From NCBI GenBank assembly GCA_947454705.1, contig CANGKZ010000005.1, positions 1 to 64,000 of the forward strand: a DNA stretch of 64,000 nt, written 5' to 3'. The position numbers were made by a program, and so were the translations under genes. Shown piece by piece: positions 43,129 through 54,707 of the stretch. Position 1 is the stretch's first letter; every line of letters starts with the position of its first letter. Origin of the DNA: Verrucomicrobiota bacterium. Its GTDB lineage: Bacteria > Verrucomicrobiota > Verrucomicrobiia > Limisphaerales > UBA9464. Below the pieces are notes generated by a model, which saw only the letters and a program-made list of their open reading frames with translations, made no database searches and was not told where the DNA came from.

Positions 43129-43935
43129 TCAGCCTCCGGCGGCGGAGTAATGGCGAATGCCGCGGGACCACATCCAGCGCGCGAGTCCGTAACCGGCCAT
43201 TACCCAGGCGGCCTGGATCATCAAACCCTGCACCAACTCTGGTCCCTGCACGCGGCCCAGGTACACCGAGATCGGGAAGTAGCAGAGATACGGATACGGC
43301 GTGAGCTTGAGTGCGGTGGCGAGGGCAGGGGGGAGAATGTCGAGCGGGAACAGGTGTCCGCTCGCAATGTACTCAAAGGCAAACTGGATGAAGATGAACG
43401 TGCTGACATCGAGCACCCAGAACGCGAGGAGCGCCATGGCATAGGCGATGAAGAACTGCAGCAGTCCGGCCATGGCCACCGAAAGCAGGAACCAAACGGC
43501 CGCCGAACCGCTGACCGGCCCCACCAGATCGGCCCGCAGGGAGATCAGGAAGATCGACACCGGGATCATGGCCACCGTGGTGTAGATCAACCGACCGGAC
43601 AAATAGAGGCTCAGCCGGTAGGTGAGGTAATCGAGCGGTTTGAGCAGGAATTGGCTGATGTTTCCGTCGCGGATGTCCGCGGCGATCTGCCAGTCGTCCT
43701 CGGCCACGGCGGTCAACGCGTCCACCACGGTCACCAACAAGTAGTAGCTGACCATGGTGGCGATGGCGTATCCACCGATCGACGCCCCTTCTCCCTTTTC
43801 CCGGTAGATGGAACGCCAGACAAACAGCGTTCCCATCAGCGGGATCAGCCCAAAGGCCGCGCGAAACAGGAAATTCGCCCGGTAAACCAGGGTGTTCTGG
43901 ATCCCGATTCCAAAGACATGGAGGTATTTTCGCAC
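43129..43935 (-). CDS. ABC-2-type permease (first of a pair)
   Basis: 268 residues, six membrane helices, same family as its neighbour: GIQNTLVYRANFLFRAAFGLIPLMGTLFVWRSIY at the start and IAADIRDGNISQFLLKPLDYLTYRLSLYL in the middle, the equivalent of the RTGRLD element. Normally an ATP-binding subunit gene comes first in such operons; here the upstream gene is a zincin, so the ATPase must be encoded elsewhere or be missing. Confidence 0.86.
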   Translation of the reverse strand: MRKYLHVFGIGIQNTLVYRANFLFRAAFGLIPLMGTLFVWRSIYREKGEGASIGGYAIATMVSYYLLVTVVDALTAVAEDDWQIAADIRDGNISQFLLKPLDYLTYRLSLYLSGRLIYTTVAMIPVSIFLISLRADLVGPVSGSAAVWFLLSVAMAGLLQFFIAYAMALLAFWVLDVSTFIFIQFAFEYIASGHLFPLDILPPALATALKLTPYPYLCYFPISVYLGRVQGPELVQGLMIQAAWVMAGYGLARWMWSRGIRHYSAAGG

Positions 43936-43988
43936 GTGCCGGAGTTAGATTGAGCGGCGTCCCTCTGTGGGGCGAGCCCTCGATTCGC

Positions 43989-44378
43989 TCACTGCAATCC
44001 GCGCTCGTCCACGCCGTCCTCATCGAGGCCCAGGGCGTGTCCCAGTTCGTGCAGAAAGGTCACGCTGACCTCCTCGACATAAGCGTCCGGATCGCCTTCG
44101 GCAAACTCCCACAGGCATTCCAGAAACAGGAAGATTTCGGGGGGATATGCACCTTGTTCCTCAACCGGGGCGCCGATGGCATCTCCGACGAACAACCCCA
44201 GCAAATCCGCATCCAGACCGTCGTCGATCATCTCCTGCGATGGCCGGGACTCGAACCTGACGCCGATTCCCTGCGTGGCCTCGCGGAGATCCTCGGGAAG
44301 TTCGGTCAGGATGGCATTGACCTCCTCCCGGGCGAGTTCGAGCAGGGTTTCCCAGGAAGCGGGGGCGTTTTCGTTCAT
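43989..44378 (-). CDS. zincin-like metallopeptidase
   Basis: 129 residues from the ATG at 44378 (MNENAPASWETLLELAREEVNAIL). The zinc motif HELGHALGLDED (HE-x2-H-x2-G) close to the C-terminus and FVGDAIGAPVEEQGAYPPEIFLFLECLWEFAEGD before it match the small Zincin_1 group (minimal metallopeptidases). No signal peptide, so it is cytoplasmic. Its natural substrate is unknown. It is divergent from atpB, with 212 bases between. Confidence 0.82.
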   Translation of the reverse strand: MNENAPASWETLLELAREEVNAILTELPEDLREATQGIGVRFESRPSQEMIDDGLDADLLGLFVGDAIGAPVEEQGAYPPEIFLFLECLWEFAEGDPDAYVEEVSVTFLHELGHALGLDEDGVDERGLQ

Positions 44379-44485
44379 GCCCTGCAAGCCTCTCCCGGCA
44401 TTTCCCGGGTGCAAAGATCCGATTGCGATCGGACCGGTGAAATCCCTCAAAATCGTCGGGGAGCAAAATTTCAGGAAAAACCTCT

Positions 44486-44501
44486 TGTGAAAAATTTCAC
44501 G
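44486..44501. promoter_or_regulatory. CRP/FNR-type palindrome upstream of the atp operon
   Basis: TGTGA-AAAATT-TCACG, nine of the ten core bases of the TGTGA-N6-TCACA consensus, 90 bases upstream of the atpB ATG. It also reads as GTGAAA-AA-TTTCAC. A similar but perfect site lies ahead of nuoB. Confidence 0.5.
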
Positions 44502-44590
44502 TACCGACAATTTTTGCGCTCCGATTTCGCAGGTACCCACCCATCCGGGGCGACCGTGTCGCGTGAGGGGTTGGGCCTGATCGTCTACAC

Positions 44591-45568
44591 ATGCGATTTT
44601 TCAGAACGCTGATTGCGGCTGCTGCCGCTGGAATGCTGTCCTTCGCCGGACTGGCGGCTGAACACGCTGCCCACGCCGCGGTGGCCCACGAGGCTGCCGG
44701 TCACGGTGCTGAGCACGCCTCCGAGGGGTTGCCCACCGCCGCGCCGGTGCTGTTCCACGTGGGCCCGCTCCCGGTTACCAACTCCATGGTGCTCACCTGG
44801 GTGGTGGCGCTGGTGCTGGTGGCCGCGGTGAAAATCGGCGTTGGCCAGGTCCAGTTGATCCCCAAGGGCGCCCAGAACTTCTGGGAATGGCTCGTTGAAG
44901 GACTCTACGAGTTCGTCGAAGGCATCATCGGAACCGAGCTGGTGAAGAAGACCTTCTGGTTCTTCTCCTCGGTGTTCATCCTGATCGTTTCCACCAACTG
45001 GTTCGGCCTTCTGCCGGGCGTTGGTACCATCGGCCGCGGTATTCCTGTGGAACCGGGCAGCCACAAGCTCTCGCACGTCACTGAGCCGATCTTCCGGGGC
45101 GCGAATGCCGACTTCAACATGACCTTCGCCATCGCGCTGGTCTTCTTCGCCTGCTGGTTGATCTGGGCGCTTCAGTTCAACGGTCTGGTGGGATTCCTGA
45201 AGCACATCTTCGCTCCCAAGGGCGGCACGACCGGGATCATGTTCGTCCTGATGGCTGTGGTCTTCTTCGCGGTCGGTCTGCTGGAAATCGTCTCGATCCT
45301 CTTCCGTCCGGTGTCGCTGAGCTTCCGTCTCTACGGCAACATTTTCGCCGGTGAAAACATGCTCGAAGCCATGACCCACCTCGGCGGTGGGGCGTTCGGC
45401 TGGCTCACCGCGCTTCCGTTTTATTTCATGGAGTTGATGGTCGGCGTCGTCCAGGCGCTGGTGTTCATGCTCCTGACCGCGGTGTTCACGCTCCTGATCT
45501 GCTCGCACGATGAAGAGCACGGGGCTGAAGGCCATGGCCACGGCCACGGGGCTGGCGGCCATCACTGA
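44591..45568 (+). CDS. atpB: ATP synthase F0 subunit a
   Basis: 325 residues, longer than the usual 240-280 because of a signal-like N-terminus with a His-rich stretch (AEHAAHAAVAHEAAGHGAEHA) and a His/Gly tail (HDEEHGAEGHGHGHGAGGHH). The core has five to six helices, with the essential arginine in SLSFRLYGNIFAGENML and a C-terminal helix LPFYFMELMVGVVQALVFMLLTAVFTLL. It forms the proton half-channels next to the c ring. First gene of atpBEFHAGDC; no atpI precedes it. Confidence 0.95.
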   Translation: MRFFRTLIAAAAAGMLSFAGLAAEHAAHAAVAHEAAGHGAEHASEGLPTAAPVLFHVGPLPVTNSMVLTWVVALVLVAAVKIGVGQVQLIPKGAQNFWEWLVEGLYEFVEGIIGTELVKKTFWFFSSVFILIVSTNWFGLLPGVGTIGRGIPVEPGSHKLSHVTEPIFRGANADFNMTFAIALVFFACWLIWALQFNGLVGFLKHIFAPKGGTTGIMFVLMAVVFFAVGLLEIVSILFRPVSLSFRLYGNIFAGENMLEAMTHLGGGAFGWLTALPFYFMELMVGVVQALVFMLLTAVFTLLICSHDEEHGAEGHGHGHGAGGHH

Positions 45569-45688
45569 GCGGCCCACGGTGGGCTGCTAACTCCGCACTT
45601 AGTAACAAAACACACTTTTACGAATTCGGGCGTCAGACGGTGGCAACGACTGCCGGGGCGCCCGTGAAACACCAACAGAAACACCGCT

Positions 45689-45898
45689 ATGATGCTCGCA
45701 GAAATCTCCGGTAATATCCACGTCGCCGCCGCCGCCTTTGCTTCGGCGCTCGCCGTGGGCTGGATCGGCAAGAGCGCTTCGGAAGCCGTCGGTCGCAATC
45801 CCGGCGCTGCCACGAAGATCCTCGTGCAGGCGATCCTGAGCACCGCCTTCGCTGAAGGCATCGTGTTCTTCGCCCTGTTCCTCTGGAACGGCAAGTGA
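45689..45898 (+). CDS. atpE: ATP synthase F0 subunit c
   Basis: 69 residues, two helices joined by the polar loop GRNPGAA (E. coli RQP equivalent). The ion-binding carboxylate is the Glu in STAFAEGIVFFALF; the sodium-type Ser/Thr after it and the helix-1 Gln are absent, so protons are the likely coupling ion. Helix 1 is Ala-rich (HVAAAAFASALAVGWIG), with alanines at some positions of the usual GxGxGxG. A small hairpin, gccc/gggc, lies just after atpB in the 120-base gap and might affect the higher expression this subunit needs. Confidence 0.95.
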   Translation: MMLAEISGNIHVAAAAFASALAVGWIGKSASEAVGRNPGAATKILVQAILSTAFAEGIVFFALFLWNGK

Positions 45899-45950
45899 TT
45901 GAACCGGCGCGGGGCCTCGGCTCCGCGCCCCAATTTTCCCGCAGCTTATC

Positions 45951-46490
45951 ATGACTCCGTTCATCCTTTTGGCGGCCGAGTCCGGCCCAGTGGACCAGAT
46001 CGCAACGACCTTCGGCGCCAACGTCCCGGCGCTGGTGGCCAACGCCATCAGCTTCCTGTTGGTCGCCTTCATTCTCAAGAAGTGGGCCATCGGTCCGATC
46101 CAGACGATGCTCGAAGAGCGTCGCCAGCGGATCACCGAAGGTCTGGCGAACGCTGAAAAGACCCGTGCTGAACTGGCCTCCGCCCAGGCCAAGGCTGCCG
46201 AGCTTCTCGCGCAGGCCGGAGCCCAGGCCAACAAGGTCGTCGAGGAAGCCCGCGCTTCCGCCGCCCGCCTGGCCGAGCAGGAACGCCAGAAGGCGGTCGC
46301 CGATGCCCAGGCCATCCTGGCCAAGGCTCGCGAAGCCGGCGACGCCGAGCTCGCCCGTCTCAAAGGCGAACTTCGCCGCGAATTTGGCAAATTGGTGGTT
46401 GCCGCCAGCGTGCGCGTGTCCGGCAAGATCCTGACGGTCGAAGACCAGCAGCGTCTGGCCGAAGAGACCCAACGCCAGCTCGCCGCCTGA
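45951..46490 (+). CDS. atpF: ATP synthase F0 subunit b
   Basis: 179 residues. One N-terminal membrane helix (ANVPALVANAISFLLVAFIL) is followed by the long, Ala/Glu/Gln/Lys-rich right-handed coiled coil of the peripheral stalk (MLEERRQRITEGLANAEKTRAELASAQAKAAELLAQ...). It links the a subunit to delta and alpha. Normal position after atpE. Confidence 0.95.
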   Translation: MTPFILLAAESGPVDQIATTFGANVPALVANAISFLLVAFILKKWAIGPIQTMLEERRQRITEGLANAEKTRAELASAQAKAAELLAQAGAQANKVVEEARASAARLAEQERQKAVADAQAILAKAREAGDAELARLKGELRREFGKLVVAASVRVSGKILTVEDQQRLAEETQRQLAA

Positions 46491-46532
46491 GTGGATCGTT
46501 GATCCGACCTGTTATCGCCCCATTCCCGAGCC

Positions 46533-46925
46533 ATGAAGATCAGCAAGCAATCCCGGCGTGACGCCAAGGCCCTCTTTAGTGCCTGCCGCGTCAACGGTGT
46601 GCTGGACGAGTCGCGCGTGCGTCAGGCGGTCACCTCCGTGATCGCCGGAAAGCCCCGCAGCTACGTTGCGACCCTCACGCACTTCCAACGTCTGGTGAAG
46701 CTGGATCTCGACCGTCGCTCGGCCTGTGTCGAGAACGCCGTGGAATCCACTCCGGCGCTCCGGGAAGCCATTCAGCAGAATCTCACCCGACGCTACGGCC
46801 CGGGTCTCAATGTGACCTTCCGGGTCAACCCCGCCCTGATCGGCGGACTCCGCATCAAAGTCGGCAGCGACGTGTTCGACGGCAGTGTGGCCGCACGACT
46901 CGCTGCGTTGGAAGAAAGCCTCTGA
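46533..46925 (+). CDS. atpH: ATP synthase F1 subunit delta, short form
   Basis: 130 residues, against about 175-180 usual. The C-terminal end is standard (ESTPALREAIQQNLTRRYGPGLNVTFRVNPALIGGLRIKVGSDVFDGSVAARLAALE), but the N-terminal six-helix bundle that caps the alpha subunits seems reduced to about 60 residues. The frame is intact from ATG to stop, so this is a shortened gene rather than a frameshift. It lies in the canonical place between atpF and atpA. Confidence 0.9.
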   Translation: MKISKQSRRDAKALFSACRVNGVLDESRVRQAVTSVIAGKPRSYVATLTHFQRLVKLDLDRRSACVENAVESTPALREAIQQNLTRRYGPGLNVTFRVNPALIGGLRIKVGSDVFDGSVAARLAALEESL

Positions 46926-47025
46926 TCCCTGATCCCAGCCTCTCCCTCCGAATCGACCCCAGTCACAGCATCCGCATCCGAACCCGCAGCAACCCATTTT
47001 CGAACGTTCAACTCCCATTGATCCG

Positions 47026-48558
<1,533 letters not shown>

Positions 48559-48606
48559 GTCGTCGCAGTCCATTGTTTCGAGTTTCGACCGCAACCCTAA
48601 ACGCCC

Positions 48607-49482
48607 ATGCCCAGCACGCGTGACATCCGCCGGCGGATCAAGTCCGTCAAAAACACGGCGCAGATCACCAAGGCGATGCAGATGGTGGCGTCGGCCAAGA
48701 TGCGCAAGGCCCAGCAGGCCGCGCTCTCCGGCCGGCCCTATGCCAATCTGATGAACGAGGTCCTGGCCGCGGCCACCGCCGGGGCCGGCGAGTTCACGCA
48801 TCCGCTCATGGAGCGCCGTGAAGTTCGCAAGCGCGCCGTCATCCTGATCAGCTCCGACAAGGGCCTGTGCGGCGGTCTCAACACGAACCTCCTCCGCGAA
48901 GCGGGACGTCTCAGCAAGGACACCGTTTACATCTGTGCCGGTCGCAAGGGCTCCCAGTGGGTGGCCCGCCTCAAGCGCGACTTGGCCGCGGAATTCGGCT
49001 ACAAGGACATTCCGGCATTCAGCGAGGCCCGCGCCATCGCCAAGTTCGCCCAGGAATTGTTCACCAGCGGCAAGGTGGATGCCGTGGACGTGCTCTACAC
49101 CAACTTCGTTTCGACGCTGGTGCAAAAGCCCGAGGTCCGGCAGCTCCTCCCGATCCAGCAGATCACCAAGCTCGAAGCCGGTGTCACCGGAGCGGGCGAG
49201 GCGGAAGCGATCGGGGAAGCCTCCCGCGAGTACGTGTTCGAGCCCGCCCCCACGGACGTGCTCGGCAACCTGCTCCCGCACTACGTGAACTATCAGGTCT
49301 TCCAGTTCCTCCAGGAATCGAAGGCTTCCGAGCAGTCAGCGCGTATGGTGGCGATGAAGAACGCCACGGACAACGCCAAGCAGCTCATCAAGGATCTTAC
49401 CCTGGAGTACAACAAACTCCGTCAGGCCAACATCACCAAGGAACTTCTCGAAATCACCAGCGCCGCGATGGCGATGGGTTGA
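48607..49482 (+). CDS. atpG: ATP synthase F1 subunit gamma
   Basis: 291 residues. The N-terminal rotor helix PSTRDIRRRIKSVKNTAQITKAMQMVASAKMRKAQQAA and the C-terminal helix SEQSARMVAMKNATDNAKQLIKDLTLEYNKLRQANITKELLEITSAAMAM are typical; the Rossmann-like middle includes ISSDKGLCGGLNTNLLRE. It is the central stalk that turns inside alpha3beta3. Confidence 0.97.
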   Translation: MPSTRDIRRRIKSVKNTAQITKAMQMVASAKMRKAQQAALSGRPYANLMNEVLAAATAGAGEFTHPLMERREVRKRAVILISSDKGLCGGLNTNLLREAGRLSKDTVYICAGRKGSQWVARLKRDLAAEFGYKDIPAFSEARAIAKFAQELFTSGKVDAVDVLYTNFVSTLVQKPEVRQLLPIQQITKLEAGVTGAGEAEAIGEASREYVFEPAPTDVLGNLLPHYVNYQVFQFLQESKASEQSARMVAMKNATDNAKQLIKDLTLEYNKLRQANITKELLEITSAAMAMG

Positions 49483-50973
<1,491 letters not shown>

Positions 50974-51062
50974 CGCGAAGGATCCCGGTTCCCCCGGTGG
51001 CACCAATTCCGGTGCGCCGGGGGAGCGGGAATCGCGGCACCCCACGCTGAATCACGAATCTC

Positions 51063-51470
51063 ATGGCGACGCTCAAACTCGAAATCGTCACGCCCGAGGC
51101 CAAGATCTACTCGGAAGACGTGGACATGGTCACCCTGCCCGGAGTCGAGGGCGAGATGGGCATCTTCCCGATGCACATTCCGCTGATGACCCAGGTGGCC
51201 GCCGGCGAGATCTGCGCCCGTCGCAACGGCCAGGATCACTACCTCGCGGTCGGGGAGGGATTCGTGGAAATCACCGGAGATCGCGTTGCGATCCTCACCG
51301 ACATGGCCATCAAGGCCGATGACATCGATGAGGCCCGCGCCGAAGAAGCCCGCAAGCGCGCCGAGGCACGTTTGGCGGAGAAGCTCTCCGAAGAGGAAAC
51401 TGTTTCGGTCCAGGCAGCCCTCCTTCACTCGCTGACTCAGCTGAATGTGAAGCGCCGGCAACGGCACTAA
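51063..51470 (+). CDS. atpC: ATP synthase F1 subunit epsilon
   Basis: 135 residues. The N-terminal beta-sandwich (LKLEIVTPEAKIYSEDVDMVTLPGVEGEMGIFPMHIPLMTQVAAGE) is followed by the two C-terminal helices (DIDEARAEEARKRAEARLAEKLSEEET...LTQLNVKRRQ) that can insert into F1 to inhibit hydrolysis. Last gene of the operon; a terminator follows at 51501. Confidence 0.96.
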   Translation: MATLKLEIVTPEAKIYSEDVDMVTLPGVEGEMGIFPMHIPLMTQVAAGEICARRNGQDHYLAVGEGFVEITGDRVAILTDMAIKADDIDEARAEEARKRAEARLAEKLSEEETVSVQAALLHSLTQLNVKRRQRH

Positions 51471-51500
51471 ACGGAGAAGATTCCAACTTCACCCACTCCA

Positions 51501-51530
51501 AAACCCCGGGAATTCCCCCGGGGTTTTTTT
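51501..51530 (+). terminator. terminator of the atp operon
   Basis: Stem ccccggg/cccgggg with a short AT loop, then seven T residues; 31 bases after the atpC stop. A-residues on its left also give a weaker terminator for the convergent histidine kinase gene. Confidence 0.9.
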
Positions 51531-51642
51531 GTTGTTTGGGTTTGAAGGGCGGCGTCGGCTTTCCGCCGCCCCGACGGGACGCGCGGCTTTTTGTCTCGAA
51601 CCCGAGGCTCAAGCCCCGGGCTATCTACAGGAAACTCGGTGC

Positions 51643-54060
51643 CTACGCCGACGGGGTTGAAGGGGCGATCACGCCGGTGGCGTTGGCGGCTTCCGCGCGT
51701 TCGATCAGGCGACGAAGATCATCGAGCCGAACCGGCTTTGCGACGAAGTCATTCATTCCGGCGGCGAAGCAATTCTGGCGGTCCTGCGGGAACACCCCGG
51801 CGGTAATGGCCGAGATATAGGATGGTTTCTTTCCGAGTTCGGATTCCTGCGCGCGGATGTGTTTGCAGGCTTCCATGCCGTCCATCAGCGGCATCTGGCA
51901 ATCGAGCAGGATCAGGTTGTAGTTCCCGTTTCGGGCTGCCTCGACCGCGGCGGCACCGGTATCGGCAAGGTCGGCGTGGTGACCCAGCACTTCGAGCATG
52001 GTGAGCAGCAACCGCTGGTTCACAATGTTGTCCTCGGCGACCAAAATGGAGGCCCCGGGACGCGTGGAACGGATCGAGCCCGCAGACTGCGATGGCTGTT
52101 CAGCCGGGTTGGGATTCCTGGATGCCGATGGGGATGCGGACTGGTACTCGGCCGGTTGACCCTGAGGCTGCGGCGTGGTGGAGCCTCGGGCGACAAGGCT
52201 TCTCACGGCACCCGTCTTGATGGGGTTTTCCACTTCTGCATCGATCGGATCCATCGATCGATCAGAAAGTCTTGGACGGATCCATCCGATGGAGGTGCCG
52301 GCGGACCGCAGTCGCTCCAACGCCATGGGATCGGGCGCGGGCTGAATGCCGTGGCCCACTAAGATCGTATCCGGCGCCATCATGCCCGAAGCGCCTGCGG
52401 CAAAGGATTCGGCCGACTCGAGGATGTCCACCTGGGCACCGGCGGAGCGCAGGTCGGCCGCGAGCGCATCGGCCACAAGCCCTCCGGGATGCACGAGCCA
52501 AACCTGACGGTTGTCGAGCGGACGATGGACCTCCTCGCTGGTCGGAGTCAGTCCGTCGTAATCGAGTTCAAACCAGAAGCTCGAACCAATTCCGGGCGTG
52601 CTGGAGCATCCGATCCGGCCGCCCATGAGTTCGATGAGCCGCCGGGAAATTGCGAGTCCGAGGCCGGTGCCCCCGAAGCGGCGTGTGGTGGATCCGTCCG
52701 CTTGTTGGAAGGGTTTGAACAGCGTGGGTAGAATCTCCGCTGGAATTCCGATCCCGGTGTCGGTGACCTGGAATCGAAGATTGTGCCGGCCCGGGGTGAC
52801 TTCCGAGCATCGAAGTTCAACGACGATTCCGCCCTGTTCAGTGAACTTGATGGCGTTGCCGATCAGGTTGATCAGGACCTGGCTGAGTCGGCCAAGGTCG
52901 CCGCTGAATCCGCCGGGCAGGGTTTGGGGGGCGACGAGGAGGAGCTCGAGGCCCTTGGCTTCGGCTGACGGTCCCCAGAGGTCGACGACGGATTCGGCGA
53001 GGGGGATGGGATCGAACGGAGAGGATTCGATGCGGAGGCGTCCGGCCTCGATGGTGGCGAAGTCGAGGATGTCATCGAGGATGTCGAGCAGCGCCTCCGC
53101 GCTCACGCGGGCGTTGCGCACGTACTCGATTTGTTCCTCGGCGAGCTGCGTCTGCATGAGCAGTTCGGTCATTCCGATGATGCCGTTCATCGGGGTTCGG
53201 ATTTCGTGGCTCATGGTGGCCAGGAACTCCGATTTGGCCCGGTTGGCCGACTGCGCTTCGGTGGCCAGTTTGCGCGCCTCCTCCGTGGCTTGTTTGAGGG
53301 CGGCGGTGCGATCCGAGACGCGGGCTTCGAGTTCATCCCGGGCCCGGAGCAGGGCGGCGTCGCGGTCCTCGACCTGCTTGAGCATTTCGTTGAATCGCTG
53401 GATGAGGGCTCCGATTTCGTCGGTGCCGCCTTGCGGGGCCCGATGCGAATAGTTCCGGCTCTCCGCGACCACGTTCATCGTGTCCACGAGCCAGAGCAGG
53501 GGACGAGTGACGGCTTGCTGCAGACGCGAGGCGAGCGAGAACGAAACCGCCATGCCGGTGATGAGCATGACGGACACGATCAGGAAGAGCCTTCCGAGCC
53601 GGGCCCTGATCTCTCCTTGGTCGGCAATCAGCAGCAGCGTTCCGTCCCGTTGGCCGCGCCCTTGAACTGCGCTGAAGAGTTGCACGCGTCCGGCGGAGAA
53701 GGTCATTCCATCCGGCCCCGGCGCGGGAGGAACGGCTATTTTCACTCCGGGACGGATGAATTGGGTGAAGATGGCCCCCTTCTTGTCGTACAGGATCGCT
53801 GCGAGGATCTCCTTTTTATTGCCAAGCGACTGGAGCGTTTCCTCGGCGTAGGAAACGGACTGCGTGAAAAAGGCGCCGTCCACGATGGCCCCGATGACCT
53901 TGGAGTCGGTCTCCAAATTTTCCTTCAGGGAATTGCGGTACTGAAAGATCTCGTAAACCGAGAAAAAAGCCCCGGTGCCCGTGAGAACGCCGAAGCAGAC
54001 GGTGCTGGTGATCACCATCAGCTTCCATCGGATCGAGAGTTTTCGAAACCAGCGTTTCAT
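51643..54060 (-). CDS. hybrid sensor histidine kinase/response regulator
   Basis: 805 residues. Helix at about 12-34, a periplasmic CHASE8-like sensor to about 155, a second helix at 157-178, HAMP (about 180-232), a coiled coil, HisKA with phospho-acceptor His285 in [11 protein letters not shown], HATPase_c ([26 protein letters not shown]), a degenerate receiver-like segment (about 510-600, no clear acceptor Asp), an unstructured Pro/Gln/Ser linker and a canonical receiver with Asp720 in [13 protein letters not shown]. The start makes an ATGA overlap with the YfiR gene, so the TonB receptor, YfiR and kinase form one operon. Confidence 0.92.
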   Translation of the reverse strand: MKRWFRKLSIRWKLMVITSTVCFGVLTGTGAFFSVYEIFQYRNSLKENLETDSKVIGAIVDGAFFTQSVSYAEETLQSLGNKKEILAAILYDKKGAIFTQFIRPGVKIAVPPAPGPDGMTFSAGRVQLFSAVQGRGQRDGTLLLIADQGEIRARLGRLFLIVSVMLITGMAVSFSLASRLQQAVTRPLLWLVDTMNVVAESRNYSHRAPQGGTDEIGALIQRFNEMLKQVEDRDAALLRARDELEARVSDRTAALKQATEEARKLATEAQSANRAKSEFLATMSHEIRTPMNGIIGMTELLMQTQLAEEQIEYVRNARVSAEALLDILDDILDFATIEAGRLRIESSPFDPIPLAESVVDLWGPSAEAKGLELLLVAPQTLPGGFSGDLGRLSQVLINLIGNAIKFTEQGGIVVELRCSEVTPGRHNLRFQVTDTGIGIPAEILPTLFKPFQQADGSTTRRFGGTGLGLAISRRLIELMGGRIGCSSTPGIGSSFWFELDYDGLTPTSEEVHRPLDNRQVWLVHPGGLVADALAADLRSAGAQVDILESAESFAAGASGMMAPDTILVGHGIQPAPDPMALERLRSAGTSIGWIRPRLSDRSMDPIDAEVENPIKTGAVRSLVARGSTTPQPQGQPAEYQSASPSASRNPNPAEQPSQSAGSIRSTRPGASILVAEDNIVNQRLLLTMLEVLGHHADLADTGAAAVEAARNGNYNLILLDCQMPLMDGMEACKHIRAQESELGKKPSYISAITAGVFPQDRQNCFAAGMNDFVAKPVRLDDLRRLIERAEAANATGVIAPSTPSA

Positions 54061-54695
54061 CGCTTGGTGGAGTCGGCCCAGCGCACCCGCGGATTATTGC
54101 TCAGGGCTCCGGAGATTTCGAGTCCGGCGGCCCGGGCGCCAGCCAGGTTGATCTCGATGAGCGGGAAATCCCCCACCAACAGGAGGCTGACCATGCCGCC
54201 TTCCTGGCAGAAATGGTCCGTTTCACCCACGATGAGCACGCCGGTCTTCGGAAGCGCCGCAGCGGCTGCAGCGGTGGCCTTGGCATCGGAGCGGGTGATG
54301 AACACCAGCTGACAGTCGGCGAGGTCCTTCGGCGATTCCGACCGCTTGATCCGGTAGGAACGCTTGTCCACGGTTTCGTCGGCGGCAGCGTTCTCGAGTT
54401 CCTTGCCGAAGGGATCCGGACCTAGAATTCCAACCACGAACGGGGCCTTGGGGGATTTGAAGGAATCGGCAGGCCATCGGACGAACTGCGACAACTTGAT
54501 CAGCAGAGCCGCCTTCACCGAGTACTCCTTGGCGGTCAATGGGGGCGATGTCGGCGCAGCATGGGAGACCCATGCCGGGACCGTGCCCGCCAACACCACC
54601 ACGGCCAGGCACCACGACAGCCACACCGCGCCAGTCGAACGACGGAATCGTTCGCCGGACCGGCGGTGGTGGACGTTGTGGACGGAGTCGGACAT
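54057..54695 (-). CDS. YfiR/HmsC-like periplasmic protein (DUF4154)
   Basis: 212 residues. A signal segment at about 25-46 ([22 protein letters not shown]) precedes the family core: [73 protein letters not shown] and [20 protein letters not shown]-like [17 protein letters not shown]. In Pseudomonas YfiR restrains a membrane diguanylate cyclase. Here it lies between a TonB receptor and a sensor kinase, so it may relay receptor state to the kinase. Confidence 0.88.
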   Translation of the reverse strand: MSDSVHNVHHRRSGERFRRSTGAVWLSWCLAVVVLAGTVPAWVSHAAPTSPPLTAKEYSVKAALLIKLSQFVRWPADSFKSPKAPFVVGILGPDPFGKELENAAADETVDKRSYRIKRSESPKDLADCQLVFITRSDAKATAAAAAALPKTGVLIVGETDHFCQEGGMVSLLLVGDFPLIEINLAGARAAGLEISGALSNNPRVRWADSTKR

Positions 54696-54707
54696 CAGGG
54701 AGGCGCC

